This document shows positions 44,739 to 55,919 of a DNA stretch of 64,000 nucleotides, piece by piece. Under the pieces are notes generated by a model. The model worked only from the letters and a program-made list of their open reading frames with translations, was not told the origin of the DNA and did not search any database. Position numbers and translations under genes: made by a program. Within the stretch, counting starts at the first letter, position 1. Every line of letters begins with the position of its first letter. Source of the DNA: Diplonema papillatum (taxonomy: Eukaryota; Euglenozoa; Diplonemea; Diplonemida; Diplonemidae); the NCBI GenBank assembly GCA_030068145.1, contig JAPJBO010000408.1, positions 1 to 64,000 of the forward strand, written 5' to 3'.

Positions 44739-46611
44739 CTGCTCTTGTTGGTTCGGATCGGTGCTAGGCAGGAAGAATCGCTGCTATCGCAAAAACGTAC
44801 CTCAACTACCACCTTCGAAGATATTCGGAGGCCCTCGCTTTTACACGCCCTGACAAGGTTTCAGACCCAAGGGGAAGCTGTTCCGCGCCAATCTTTGCGA
44901 TTCTCTCGCCTTTCACTTGTTTTGTCCTGCCACCTCTGCATGCCCCGTGGTGCGAGGGACTCAAGTTCCATCGCATCATATTCTTCATTCAGGGTGCGGA
45001 GGATTCTTCATCTTCGTACTCCTCCTTCTTCATCATCTTCTTTACAGGCTTGCTGTGTGGTTACACAGAATAGAATGTTGTGCAACCTCAGAGCTATCCG
45101 GGCGGCCCCTACCATGACGTAGACTCAACGTGCAGTGTCCTGATTCACTCCAAGATACCAATGCCTGGTTGCGCAGGTTGTCGTGGGGGGATTCAACGTT
45201 TGAACTCCTCGTTTTAGCAGTGGCGGTTTACTGAAAAGAGGTATGGCAACCGAAGAGGCCGCAGCGGAGGCACATGGAACGTGAATAAAGGGGAATACAA
45301 ACAGGCATCACCGCCTTCCGTTATTTCTAGAACACCAGGGGGGGCTGTAGAGTGCTTGGACAGCCCAGTGAAGTCTTACAGCTGTGGAGCTGCAGCTCAG
45401 GAGAGAGGCAGGCACAATCTTGCTGTACGATATCCGACGGAGGCCAGCGCCTTCTCGCGAATCCACCGTAGTTCAATTCTGTTCACTTCTTGGTGATTCT
45501 GGGAGATTCTTAAGGAACCTCTGTTTTCACGCTCAGACTTCCGTTTCATTCCGCACATTGGCGTTAAACTTTGCAATTGACCCTCCTTGCTCGCTTTTCG
45601 TCGTTAAGTGAAACAGCGCTTCCTCCGTATCATGAATGAAGCGCCAGCCAGCATAAGTTTGGAGCTCCTTCAAACTTGAAACTAATGCATGCGGATTACT
45701 TGCTACAGGCACTGCTGTGGGCGCTTCATCCATGTGTCAACTCCATTTGTCTAGGACTTGGCAGTGATCCTGCAGCAGGTTCAACAACGTTGTCCAGTGC
45801 AAATAAGTGACAGGGACTTCACTTTTATCTCGATGCTGTTGTCGTTTGAATGGTTGACAGGCTTCTTCCAGACTGTTAGTGTTAAAAGGTTTCGCTTCGT
45901 TAGGTGACGGCAGGGCACCGCCCAGTGAAGCCGCGCCTGCGGCCCAGCTCGCCGCTCATTTCCACTCCCATCAACGGGAGCGCTGAGGCAGGCTTCTCAA
46001 CAAGTTTTGCTGTGGTGCAAGTACCGACCGTAGTGTACTAGATGGTACCCGCTACCTGGCAGCTGGTGTTCAAAGAGGGTACAATACTGCCAGGTGCCAG
46101 GCAACTTTCATCCAACGGGGCTGACGCACCACCAGGTGGACAGACTTGTAGCTGGCACGCTGTGGACTACCGGCAGGGGTTTCACTGGAACCGTCGGCCG
46201 ACGATATTTCTTATCGAGCAACGAGAAGAGCACAATCGCTATCTTCCCACTCCTAAACGTTTCGACGTGGACACTCATTTTTGGTCCTCTCTTGAGCTGT
46301 ATGCAGCTGTCCTGGGCAATCACGGACCTGGATACCTTCTTCGACTTTCTCCGATCAAGAAAACGTTTTGAAGACGAAACTGCAAGCCTCGTGTTTTCAG
46401 TCACGGCATTCTAGATGGCGACATCGAGCATCCGGTGCATTCGTTGACTGGCAGTGGATGCATGGCATGTCGCAACCGTCCCTTAACCCCATCTTCGGAC
46501 TCTCGGTTGAAACCCCCCAGCTACTTAGATCTTCACGCAATAAGCGGGGCTCGACCCTGCGCCTTTGGATGGGCTCCTTCTCTTTGCAAGAAGAGACGAG
46601 CTTCTCTCGTG

Positions 46612-46760
46612 CGCTAAGAGAGAGATAGAGAACACAATAAAACAGTCGGAGGGTAGTCACGCCTTAGGCGTCCCAAAGCTTCTCTCCACCCACCCGAATG
46701 TGTTCTCATAGCAATCGCTACTGTTGACCTTGCCTAAGAGAGGGAGTGCACGGACAACGG
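46612..46760 (-). repeat. R1 element fragment, long-form half
   Basis: The minus strand reads AAGGTCAACAGTAGCGATTG, CTATGAGAACACATTCGGGT, AAGGCGTGACTACC and a C/T run ending TCTCTCTTAG. It matches the second half of the long R1 form at 26.7 kb and 56.2 kb and lacks the first half. It is directly joined to the decayed HAD fragment. Confidence 0.7.
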
Positions 46761-46860
46761 CAGCCCGAAGACATCAACGCCCGACAGGTCCTTCACGATT
46801 AGCGTTCTCGACGCGCGTAGCACGGGTGAACTTGCCAGCAGGGACACCGAGAGGCAGCCA
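46759..46860 (-). pseudogene. Decayed copy of the HAD gene 3' end
   Basis: This stretch matches the last about 100 bp of the HAD gene at 47008-47130. Shared blocks are CAGCCCGAAGA, CGACAGGTCCTTCAC and TGAACTTGCC. On the minus strand it still reads IVKDLSGVDVFGL, against IVKDLSDLDAVLKIFGL in the gene. It is broken by substitutions and a gap and has no upstream part. A local duplication next to an R1 insertion is the likely origin. Confidence 0.75.
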
Positions 46861-47002
46861 CTGGGGCCGCGTCGAACGATCGACTGACGAACGGCCCCTT
46901 CATGGGCAGCGGTACAACAGCTCTCTACAGGAATTTAGAGGTTCGCCCAAGCCACCGGCTGCCGCACGCCGCCCGCCTTTCGCAGACAGAACCGACCGCG
47001 GC

Positions 47003-47725
47003 CTACAGCAGCCCGAAGATTTTGAGGACAGCGTCAAGGTCCGACAGGTCCTTCACAATGTGCGGGGGTTGACCTTTGGTGGCCGCGGCGCGGAGCTCGG
47101 GCTCAGTGAACTTGCCGGTGAGGACGCCTAGGGACGTGACATCGGAGTCGGTGGCGGCGGCGATGTCCGCCGGTGCATCGCCCACGTGGAAGGATCGCGC
47201 GACGGTGACTCCCTTCGATTTGATGTGCTCGTTGGCGTGTTTCACGCACTCCGTCCTCGTCGTGAACTGCCCCCCGAAGCCGCCGAACGAGAAGAACTGG
47301 CGGAGGCCGACGGCGTTCATCTTCTTGTACGCGATCGATTCGACGTTCCCTGTGACCAGCCCGACGTTGACCGACCGTTCCACAAGCGCCGATAGCAGCT
47401 CCTTTACTCCCGGAAGAACCTTCAGACCCGTGGCCCAGTCGATGTCGCCCTCCGCAAAAACGGTCGCCGCGTCGATCGCCTTCTGCACCAGTTCCTCATT
47501 AGCTGAAACCCCTTTCAGCTCCATCATCAAGGCGCACACCTCCCGGTCGGTTCTCCCTTGGTGAGGGACGTCATCCACATGCACGTCGACTCCGCACGCT
47601 GCTTTCACTCCGGCGCTGAGCGAGTCCTTGTGGCCGTGGTTCCCTTTCTTTCCGGATGGCGTCGTGACGCCTACGACCAGTGTTCCGTCGATGTCGAACG
47701 TCACTACCAGCTGCTTGGAGTCCAT
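47003..47725 (-). CDS. HAD-superfamily phosphatase
   Basis: This intronless gene codes for 240 residues. HAD phosphatases hydrolyse phosphate esters through an aspartyl phosphate. Motif I is VTFDIDGTLV with nucleophile Asp11 and acid Asp13. Motif II is GLVTGN (about residues 122-127). Motif III Lys probably lies in the helix before FHVGDAPADIAAA, which is motif IV with the metal-binding Asp residues. The helical cap between motifs I and II fits the beta-phosphoglucomutase/phosphoglycolate phosphatase subfamily. The substrate cannot be told. No targeting signal is evident. A broken copy of its 3' end lies 150 bp downstream. Confidence 0.88.
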   Translation of the reverse strand: MDSKQLVVTFDIDGTLVVGVTTPSGKKGNHGHKDSLSAGVKAACGVDVHVDDVPHQGRTDREVCALMMELKGVSANEELVQKAIDAATVFAEGDIDWATGLKVLPGVKELLSALVERSVNVGLVTGNVESIAYKKMNAVGLRQFFSFGGFGGQFTTRTECVKHANEHIKSKGVTVARSFHVGDAPADIAAATDSDVTSLGVLTGKFTEPELRAAATKGQPPHIVKDLSDLDAVLKIFGLL

Positions 47726-50700
47726 CTTATTCGTTATGTTGCGCTTCTTTCCTTTGTTCGCCGTCGAGGGTTCACGCTATTTATTAGCCGACTGTTGACG
47801 AAACATAACCTTTATGCGCCGAAGACGCAAGCACCAAAGCCAGCTTCTACACTTCGTACAGGCTCTTATGACTCAGAAAGTGCACCACATTGGCTTGTAT
47901 ACTGAAGTATCTCTTCGGGAATTTCCTAATGGCCCCAGTACTGGGGAACTCGAAGAAGCCATGTACCATGGGAACCTACCTCCTTGCATCATCACGAGCG
48001 GTGCCACGTCGTGTCCGTCTCGGGGGAGTGGTAGTCCACGTTCGGGACTCGAGCGCTTGTAAACAGACGAGCGGGTACCGCACGACGACAGGTCAGTTAC
48101 TACCGTTTGCGTCGAAAGGCTCGTCTTCGCAAAGCTGAAAGACCACAAAGTGAAAACGCAGCAAAACTGAGAAGACAAACAGTGGAGAACGCAGGCGTCT
48201 CTGAGAATATCGCGCGTGAACAGGAGAGCTAGAGGGGCGATCGATCATCTTCGTGACGAAGCGCTATAGATCCGGGCACACCACCAGCTGTTCTGATGAC
48301 CCTAATACACTATCAGCAAGAACTCGTCTTAATTGACGAAGCCTGATCGAGAGTTCCCTTGCCTGCACACTTGCGATGAAGCTCACCAGGACACAAAGAA
48401 CTTGCACCAGTGACGCATCGGATGACTATCACCATACATACGGCGGCACGATCTGAACCCAAATCTTCCGAGTCAGCACAGTTAGGCAAAATTAAAATTC
48501 TCAAATTTAGCTAACAAGCTGTCCCGCATTTCTGGAAACCCCTATCCAGGACATTTCTCCACCGCATCCTTGGGGCGACTTTTTGAGTCGATTTCTCCGG
48601 AGGCTCAAAAGGCCGCCAATTCTGCCAGCTGCGTGTGCGTGGCGCAGTCGTCAGTGCATGACGTTCCCTACCCACGGGTCCGGGGTTCGGATCCCGCCAA
48701 GCGTGTATTTTTCCACGCCGGCGAGTTCTGGGGGGAAAGACTTTTTGCCGGGGAACGGAGTCGAGCGTATCCACGCCGAGCTTCGCATTAAGGTTGCGCG
48801 GAGGGGGGACCAGAGGGGCCCTCCCCGCCTGTTCGACCGGCGCTGCGGTGGCGTCTGAACAGCTATTCCACAACAAAAGCTGTAGGCTAGCACGGCAAAA
48901 GTATGTGGTAATCATGTCTGCGTGGCTTGCTCGTGGTAGCAGGGCTCGGCATGGATGGGTGGCTCTGGTTAGCCCGGGAGAGCAGATTTTCCTTTTTCTG
49001 GAATATCTCCACCCCGGTCTACAAAACTCAAGTGATGCAACTAATGCACATCACAACTACCTGCCTTGGACCTTACACACCCACAATTTTACGGCGAACA
49101 TGCGTTCAGCCAAGTAGCTGAAGACTTGCTTCTTCGCTCTTTCTGTGCAAGTACGGAACGCCGAAAAAAGGCAGGCGTGAGTGTCTTCACACTGTTCTTT
49201 TCAAGGGTTCCTTGTTGAATGGTATCTCTTCTGACTTCTGTCTCTTGGTAGATACTGCGCCAGTCCGGTCCGTGTCGCACGGTGCAATGTATCAGAAGGT
49301 ATGAATATGAGACATGAGTTTATTGCGTTGTTTGGCAGACAGTTTAGGTTCCAGCCTGATAGACCGCTATGGATGTGTACAGACCGCCATGAATGTGAAC
49401 CGAGCAGGCTACTCAATGCAGCTCCAGGGAATATGGGAGGGCCGGTGAAAGCTTACGTCCTGTCTGTTGTCTTGCGGGTATACTCTCTTTTCTGTTTCGG
49501 CATCTTTGCCTGAGCATAGAATTAGCAACAGGTCGTGGTAACACCCCCTCCCACCGAGGACGAGAGAGTGTGGCTTACTGAGTAGAGGCCAACCAGGTTT
49601 CTACTATGGGTCTGTGTGGGGGTGGTCGTTGTATATTGGTCTGGCTGGAATTGGAAAGGTTGAAAAAATGTGGGTGTGTGGGGGTGGGATGCTCAACATC
49701 GCACTGTGCATATCCGCGCCGTGTAACGGACACATCAGGTGGACCATCAGCGCGGAAATTCATCCTGCCGACAACGGAGCAACTCTATTGTTTCCACTCG
49801 TACATACACTCGCTGGGATGGACACAATGCACTCTCATTTTAAGCAGCCCGGCAGCGGGGGGAAAATTTTAGTTTCGTGTTCAGGAAAAAATATGCAGGG
49901 GGGAGGGGAGTGGAGGAGTTAATACATTGTGATGACGCAGTACGTCGCATGGATAGATTGACACAGAAACATGAGACTCGTTCAGTCGACGCAAGCATGA
50001 GTTGCTGAATGTCCATTTGCCAACGAGGAATATCACAAGGCAGCTTCTGCATTAGTTACGTTGTTAATAGTAGGGGGTAAGCCTTCGGCTGGCAAAGGCA
50101 GTAACTTTCGGGAAAGCTTGGGCCGTACCCAAGAAGGCAACAGCAGCAAATGTTGATTTCCGGTTGGACGCCGCGCGGTGCACGACACACAGTACATTAC
50201 TGAGTGGATGCAAGGTCGATGCAGAGGACCAACTGACCATTTGTCCAACTGCCATCGGCACGGAAACGTTCTTCACTTTAATGTTTTCGCGTCAACAGCG
50301 ATCGGACATGGGTAGGCGGTCCCAAAGCAAGGTGCAGCTCGTGCAACTAAAGCTGTCACCGACGACCGTTGGCTCGGAGGGGTCGAAGGGGAATGCGGCA
50401 AACCCAGCATCCAAATGTGTCCATCGTCCGTGCACAGGTTGAGAGTCTCACGTTTTGTAAAGCACAGGCATACTCGATTCGCGCGTTGAGTAAAATTCAA
50501 GTTCACTGCATTGATTGGAGGTTCACGGTATCGCGGCAGCAGGTCTTGCTGCGAGTAGACGCGCACAGGTGGCGCGATTAGTTTCTCTTGTTGTCACCCA
50601 GCGAAGTAGCCGTTGGCCGCAGCCCCTTGTGTCAGCGACTTAACGAGCGTGCACCCAGTTTCTTCGCGCCACCCACGGTGGCTGCCCGCCGCTGCCCACG

Positions 50701-50778
50701 GTCTTTCAGCAGACTGCAAAAGGATGCTGGCGGCGCGGTCAAGTGGCATGCCCCTGGGCGCGCGTGTCGTGTCGGGAC
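47726..50778. other. Intergenic, tRNA-related repeat only
   Basis: About 3 kb lie between the HAD promoter side and the end of the WWE gene. A tRNA-like sequence lies at 48630-48790. No other gene or known repeat was recognised; frames at 49575-49920 and 50273-50566 have no supportable coding signal. Confidence 0.5.
48630..48790 (+). repeat. tRNA-derived SINE or tRNA pseudogene
   Basis: An A-box-like TGGCGCAGTCGTCAGTGC forms a good four-pair D arm (GCGC/GTGC) with the expected A14, G18 and A21. Then 35 bp on, a B-box-like GGGTTCGGATCCC follows. The anticodon stem does not pair and the T stem has only three pairs, so it is not a working tRNA. The structure suits the head of a tRNA-derived SINE; the body would run on to about 48790. 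Confidence 0.45.
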
Positions 50779-53700
50779 TCAGAAGTCCGTCGCGGGGTCT
50801 TCAACCCATTTTTCGATCATGCCGCGAGTGATGCCAACGACACTGCCATCGCCGAGCCGGCCGACCAGAGACTGTTCCATTACTAAGCGGTGGAGTGCGG
50901 CGACCTGCAGGTGTTGCGTGCATCCAGTGAAAGTTACTTACGCCTGATAACGGGAATTCACCAGGAAAACGTGCAACCCCTTCCCTGAGGGCCCCCTCTT
51001 CAGGCGGCAGGTTCGAACATATTCGGAGTTCGTAGGGTATCCTGCCTGACTCCCGCAATCGTTGCGCGGCGCAAAACAAAAACTCAAAGACCCTGCAGGA
51101 CTTGGCGCACTTGAAAAAGTGAAGGGCGGACCTCGGCTTTTTGTTGATGGCGTTCCTCGTCGAGGTCGTAGATGGCGTTGAATTCGGCTTGGTTGTCGGC
51201 CACTAGCTTTTCCAACTGCTTGCGCACGGTGCCCTCCCTGTGGTGAGGTGAAGCTTTTCCGAAAACGGCCAAGGATCGACAGATTGCTCAGCCCAACTTA
51301 GGGGGTTTCGTCAAATGTTTCGAGAACTAGCACACTTTCCGGAAAATACTCGAGGGGCTGCCTTGTGCTTACTTCGAAGGAGGCTAGAGGGGAGAAATGT
51401 GAAAACGGGTCTTTGCCTAGAGGCTTTTCGTGTTATTCTGCAGATGCTTTGAGCTATCTTTGCGTCTATGCTTTTAGTCGTCTTCTTAACCATGGTTAGG
51501 TGCGCAAAATGGTGTCAGCCGAAGCTGGTAAAGCTTCAGCGCCGCCCACGTTTTGTTTGTTTAGCATTGAGTTCTTTTAAGTACATGAACCACATGGATT
51601 AGCATGCACTGTGTCGCCGCTTAAGGTTACTTTATGACGTCGTCACCTGTCATTGCGTCGTCAAGGTCGAGTACTTGTGGCGCCAGGGGCGCTGGGCCTT
51701 CTTGCGGTTCCGGGGATTGCGTGGGGGGGCACAGGTGCGGACAATCTGCGGACAGGATCTTGACGATCCCGTACGCGGCGCTGATGTCCGCCTCGCTCTC
51801 CGCCTTCTCCGCAAGGTGCTGCGCCCTCGCGATGAACCGTTGGAGCTCCTCCATCCCGTGGGGAGGCTGGCCTTCTGTCTTCTCTAATTCTCTCTGTTCT
51901 CTCTCTCTCTCTTTTTTTTTTTTTCCGTATCTTTCCGCGCTTTCTTGGTGCGATGCTTTCACCGGAGGGATCCGGTACCGTATGTTTCCTAACAAGCCCG
52001 AGGGAGCTTGCCGGCGACCACGGTAAGCCACCAATAAAGTACAGTGTTTAGCATTGAGTTCTTTTAAGTACATGAACCACATGGATTAGCATGCACTGTG
52101 TTTAGCAGCGGCTGCCAAACATCCCGTGACACCGCGCAAGGTGGTAAATGTGCTGTAGCCCACACGAAACACAGGTGATCATAGTGCGTTGCTCAGGGTA
52201 GTCGAAGGCCTGACAATCACACTAATGCAACAAATTTACACCACAGGTGAATCTGGGTTCAGTGGCGGGCGTAAGCGTTCAACAAAAAAGACCCACTTCG
52301 TAGTTGTATTGTTTCCCATGTGCCCGATCAAAAGCAATCGAAAAGAAAACGAAAAGATTTCTCCGATTTTTTGCAGCTGGCAGCCACAGCATTACCTACA
52401 AAGCAGGGGCTTATCCAAAAAACATACTGTTCCAACTCGCTGACGTAGAGGTCCAAGCTCTTCCACTTCGCATTGAAGCACGTGTCGTCGATTCCTCTCT
52501 CGAAGAAGTCATCCAACGACTGCTCTGAACGTTTCAACTTTATGAGACAGTAAGCTGTGTGGTAGGGGATCGGTGTCAAGGAGGGTTGTTTTCCGAGTAA
52601 GACCCCGCATGAACAATTGAAACAAAGCGGAGTTTCAAAAGATCTCCGAACCCAGAGCAATTGTTCGTTTATTTCTGAGTGTCCGCGGTTTACGGAATCT
52701 ATTGCTGCAAGCTCAAATCCCGACCACACCTGGAACAGAAGAAGGTGGGTAAAAGACGGCAAAGGGAGGGGCGCGGCACATAAAAAAGAACACGGCCTGG
52801 CGGTAGCTTGTTTCTGTGTTGCCAGGGCTCGAACCTCATCCAGGTGACGATTCTGACAAAACTCAGACAAACTGGGTTAGCCGTGGCATGCATGAACTCC
52901 CAATGCTCTTTTCTTTTTTAGTGGTAAACCAGTGAAGAACCCCAGGCTACCAGTGAGCCAGCCTGCTGTTGCTGTCAACTCCCAGTGCTGCACAGCACTG
53001 CGAAAAGCCTCATCTCATTGGTCTTGCACGGAAGTCTGTGTCTCTTTGTCAACTCCTGGTGCTTCCACGTCAGACCAACGGGTTGATGGGTATTCTTCGA
53101 AGCTGTTGTTTGTTTGTGCGCTAGCGGAACTCACCTGCTTGGTAAGTTTCATGCAGCACGCTACAACCACTGAATTTTAGTACCTAACACGAAAAGAAAG
53201 CGAAGGAGGAGCCGGGCGCACCTTTAGCAGCGTACCACGGGGCCAGCAGCAACGAGCCGACGACATCGTCGACGCACGGCACGTTGGCGTGGAAGGTGTT
53301 GACGTGCCCCTTGCGGTACTGCCAGACTGGGTGATTTCCGCGATCCGTGTGCGAGCTGGCGGCTGGGACCTGGAACGAAGCGGACTCCGGCACCCACGTC
53401 CTGCGCTGCGCTTGCTCGGTCTCCGACAAGCTGAACATCTCGTTGAAGCACCGCAGCAGCGGCGCGGCTTGGTTCACGGCCATCGCCTTCGCTTCCCAGC
53501 TCCCACCGAACACCTCTTCACTCGGAAACATAGGCTGCCCGTCCCGTGCTCGATCCGCGTTGACCAGCGAGAGAGTCGCCTTGTCCACCCTGAGGACCAC
53601 CGTATCCAAATCCACCACATTCCCGGTGACCGCCTCCATCAAGTGCACCCCTGTGCCCGGACTGTACACTGCCCCGTTGCTTGCAAAGCGCTTCGCGTGC

Positions 53701-54620
53701 AGACCCGAGTACACGGTGAAGCCATCGGCGACCAGGTTCCGGAGTCCCATCATCGACAAAAGCTTCCTCTGGTAAATCCCGGAGTTGCGGTCGTTCGCGA
53801 AGTACCGCGGCGGGTTCCGACAGTTCGACAGCTGCCTCCATACGCCCGGGCTCCCGCCGTACTTCGCCTGGCACTGCTCGTCCGCTGCGAAAACGTCCAG
53901 CATTTCCTCGAACACGCGCCTCACGGCGGTGTTTCTGTCTTCGACATCCCACGTGGGCGGAGCCGTAGGGTTGCTTCGGATGCGGTTGGCCCGTTCAATT
54001 GCAAACTGGACGGTGTTGAGGCATTGTCGGTAGAGGTCGTCGGACTCGCCGGCAGGCGGGCTCCGGCTTGCGGGGGGCGAAGGCGGCGGGTTTTGGATGG
54101 GGTTGCTTCTGCGCGCTGCGGGGAGGGTGACGCGGCGGACCTCTCGGTACCCGCCTTTGCCGTTGTGCTGCTGCATGCTCGCGACGCAGACGGTGAACTG
54201 GCCATGGGCGCAGAGGTACGGGACGGCCGCCGCGCGGGGGTCACCGCTTTTGTACGCGGCTTCCAGCAGGTCCTGCACGTTGTCCGGGTAAGGGATCACG
54301 CGGCGCGACTTGGGGTCCACACTGCACCAGCTCACGGCTTCTCGCGGGAGCGGGGAGGAGGCCGAAGCCGACGGGAAGGGAGACGCGGACGAGGAAGAGG
54401 ACGAGGCTGGGGAGAAGGGCCCCGCCGGCTGCGGCGGTCTCCGCGACTTCGCGGGCGGGTTGCCGAAGGCGCTGGCGGTCTTGCTGTAGAACCGGTTGAT
54501 CGCCATTCCGAGGTCGAACCGCGCCTCTCGCAGAATTCGATCGATCTCCTGATCCGGCAGGTTCCTGCACGCCGTTATCGAGACGAAGTCCTTCCGCAGC
54601 TCCCCGATGCACACGGACAT
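50779..54620 (-). CDS. UBA-like/WWE protein with USP-like core, paralogue 1
   Basis: Four exons (54620-53222, 52554-52428, 51237-51132, 50904-50779) join in frame and give 585 residues. Residues about 7-47 (FVSITACRN to AINRFYSK) look like a UBA-like three-helix domain. About residues 96-170 form a WWE domain, from SWCSVDPKSRRVIPYP to YREVRRV; WWE domains bind ADP-ribose units. The rest is unrecognised, but GLRNL, SSHTDRGNHPVWQY and AYCLIKLK lie in the order of the Cys box, His box and final strand of ubiquitin-specific proteases, and the third exon resembles the helix after the USP25/28 core. No catalytic Cys is present. The start was chosen at MSVCIG; an in-frame ATG lies 11 codons upstream. 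Confidence 0.8.
51511..52133. mobile_element. TIR element carrying a gene fragment, in an intron
   Basis: The ends are GGTGTCAG and GTGACACC, flanked by similar 9-mers (GCGCAAAAT on the left, GCGCAAGGT on the right). The core found in the 38.7-kb MITE occurs twice here (51560-51611 and 52047-52099, same orientation), on either side of about 430 bp of unrelated DNA. That insert is open on the minus strand (51627 to about 51960), GC-rich and protein-like: MEELQRFIARAQHLAEKAES and more, ending DDVIK and a stop. It lies in intron 2 of the WWE gene. It resembles a Pack-type element with captured coding DNA. Confidence 0.65.
53100..53160. repeat. Dispersed repeat, partner of 28965-29022
   Basis: It shares GTTTGTGCG, TAGCGGAACTCACCTGCTT, GGTAAGTTTC and TGCAG in order with the copy at 28965, and lies inside intron 1 of the WWE gene. 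Confidence 0.7.
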
Positions 54621-55919
54621 TGTGGGTGGCGTGAGTGTCCCTCGCAACAGCAACTGTAACGGTTTCGCGTTCGGCCTAGGAGTGTCACACGTGTAACAGA
54701 GAACTGGGAGGGTTTCGGCTTTTTCCCCCGGTATTTATTTCCTGTTTGAGTTTGGTTTGGTGCATTTTTTATCATCCTGATGATGCGGTTTGCAACGGAG
54801 CGGAACGACACTGTTTGTAGAGGTCCTCGCCGTCGCCGGCAGGCGGGTTGCGCCTTGCGGGGGTGAAGGCCGCGGATTTGAGTTGGGCTGGGCCAGTTCT
54901 TGCTGTTTCTCTTGGAGAATTCCTTTGGCAACAACAGAAGGATGCAACCCCAGGGTACGAGTACACCAACAACAGCCCGACCGCGGTCCAGCAAACGAAT
55001 AGGCCCAGCGAGGCGGGGTGAGGAATAATGGCTCCGGTAGTACTGAGGGATGCCGCTATGCGCTTATCGTTGAAAAAGGCTTTTCCCCGAGGTACTTGGC
55101 AACTACGCTTCAGCACTCCGGCGTTGTGCGCATGCAAAGGACAAAGCACATCCACCGAACGCTTTCTCAGATCATCCAAAATCAAGAGGGAAGGGCCTTT
55201 GTTTCTACGTTCTCTGGTTGTGGGCGTTCAGATTGTCGGGTAGAGAACCCGAGGAAGCGGCTAGGGCGCGAAGAGGTCGGGGGGGAGGTGGTATGTAAAC
55301 AGCTCGGTGTATCGAGTTATTTTCAGCATTCTTCAAGTGCTGGGGCAACAGCGTATTGGTCGTGTTTCGCTTTTGACGAAAGGAAGCGTCAGTCCTGCTT
55401 GCTAAGGCACCATGGGTGCCGACTCGCAATCGTGCGCAGCACAAATGCAAGGTCCAGTGAACTCTTTCCTGTAGTAGTGCGTGCAAACAGAAGAAAACGC
55501 ATCATGAACTCGCAGGGGTAGTGACGCGTTTGATATGCCCGCACGGTACAGGAAATGTTTCTTGAACTGCACAGTGCGAAAGGACACTTTTTGCTGGCTT
55601 TCGTCGGGCAACCGTTTCCAAAATGTCCTCCTCCGTGACTGTCGTATTGGCAAATAAAGGAACCGAGGCTAGGACTGTGCCCGAGGCTTCCCCGGGTAGA
55701 CGTGGTGCTTTGAGAAATGAGTGCATCTGAGGACACAGTGATGAATGCCAGCCGAGGGCTGACACACTTCCGGTAGATGGTAATACGCCACACCCCCGTG
55801 TAATTGCACGATGAGCTACACAGAGGTCTGCGTTCTTCCTCACTGCAGTAAGATGCAATAAAATGCAGTCACGTCGCCTGCATCAAAGGGTGGCGAATCC
55901 AAAGAGTGGCGAGTCACAG
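54621..55919. other. Spacer between the tandem paralogues, with a relic
   Basis: About 1.3 kb contain the 5' side of paralogue 1 and the 3' side of paralogue 2. A decayed third copy fragment lies at 54785-54895. Nothing else coding is seen. Confidence 0.5.
54785..54895 (-). pseudogene. Fragment of a third WWE-family paralogue
   Basis: The minus strand reads PARRNPPAGDGEDLYKQC, against PASRSPPAGESDDLYRQC in paralogue 1 (about 54020-54110), with matching DNA on both sides of the block. The rest of the gene is missing. It points to earlier tandem copies lost by deletion, or to a local partial duplication. Confidence 0.75.

Larger units (their letters stand above)
44739..47002. other. Intergenic with R1 fragment and a decayed gene copy
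   Basis: This holds an R1 long-form fragment (46612-46760) and a decayed copy of the HAD gene end (46759-46860). Small frames at 45533-45733 (minus, 66 codons) and 46094-46414 (plus) have protein-like composition but no known domain; neither is annotated as a gene. Confidence 0.45.

Noticed and set aside
45533..45733. 66-codon minus ORF with protein-like composition
   Set aside because: No domain, no splice partner and no repeat evidence; it is too short to support alone.
52820..52888. tRNA-like sequence on the minus strand with GGTTCGAGCC
   Set aside because: The acceptor arms pair in six positions, but D and anticodon arms do not form and the length is only 69; a B-box match alone is weak.
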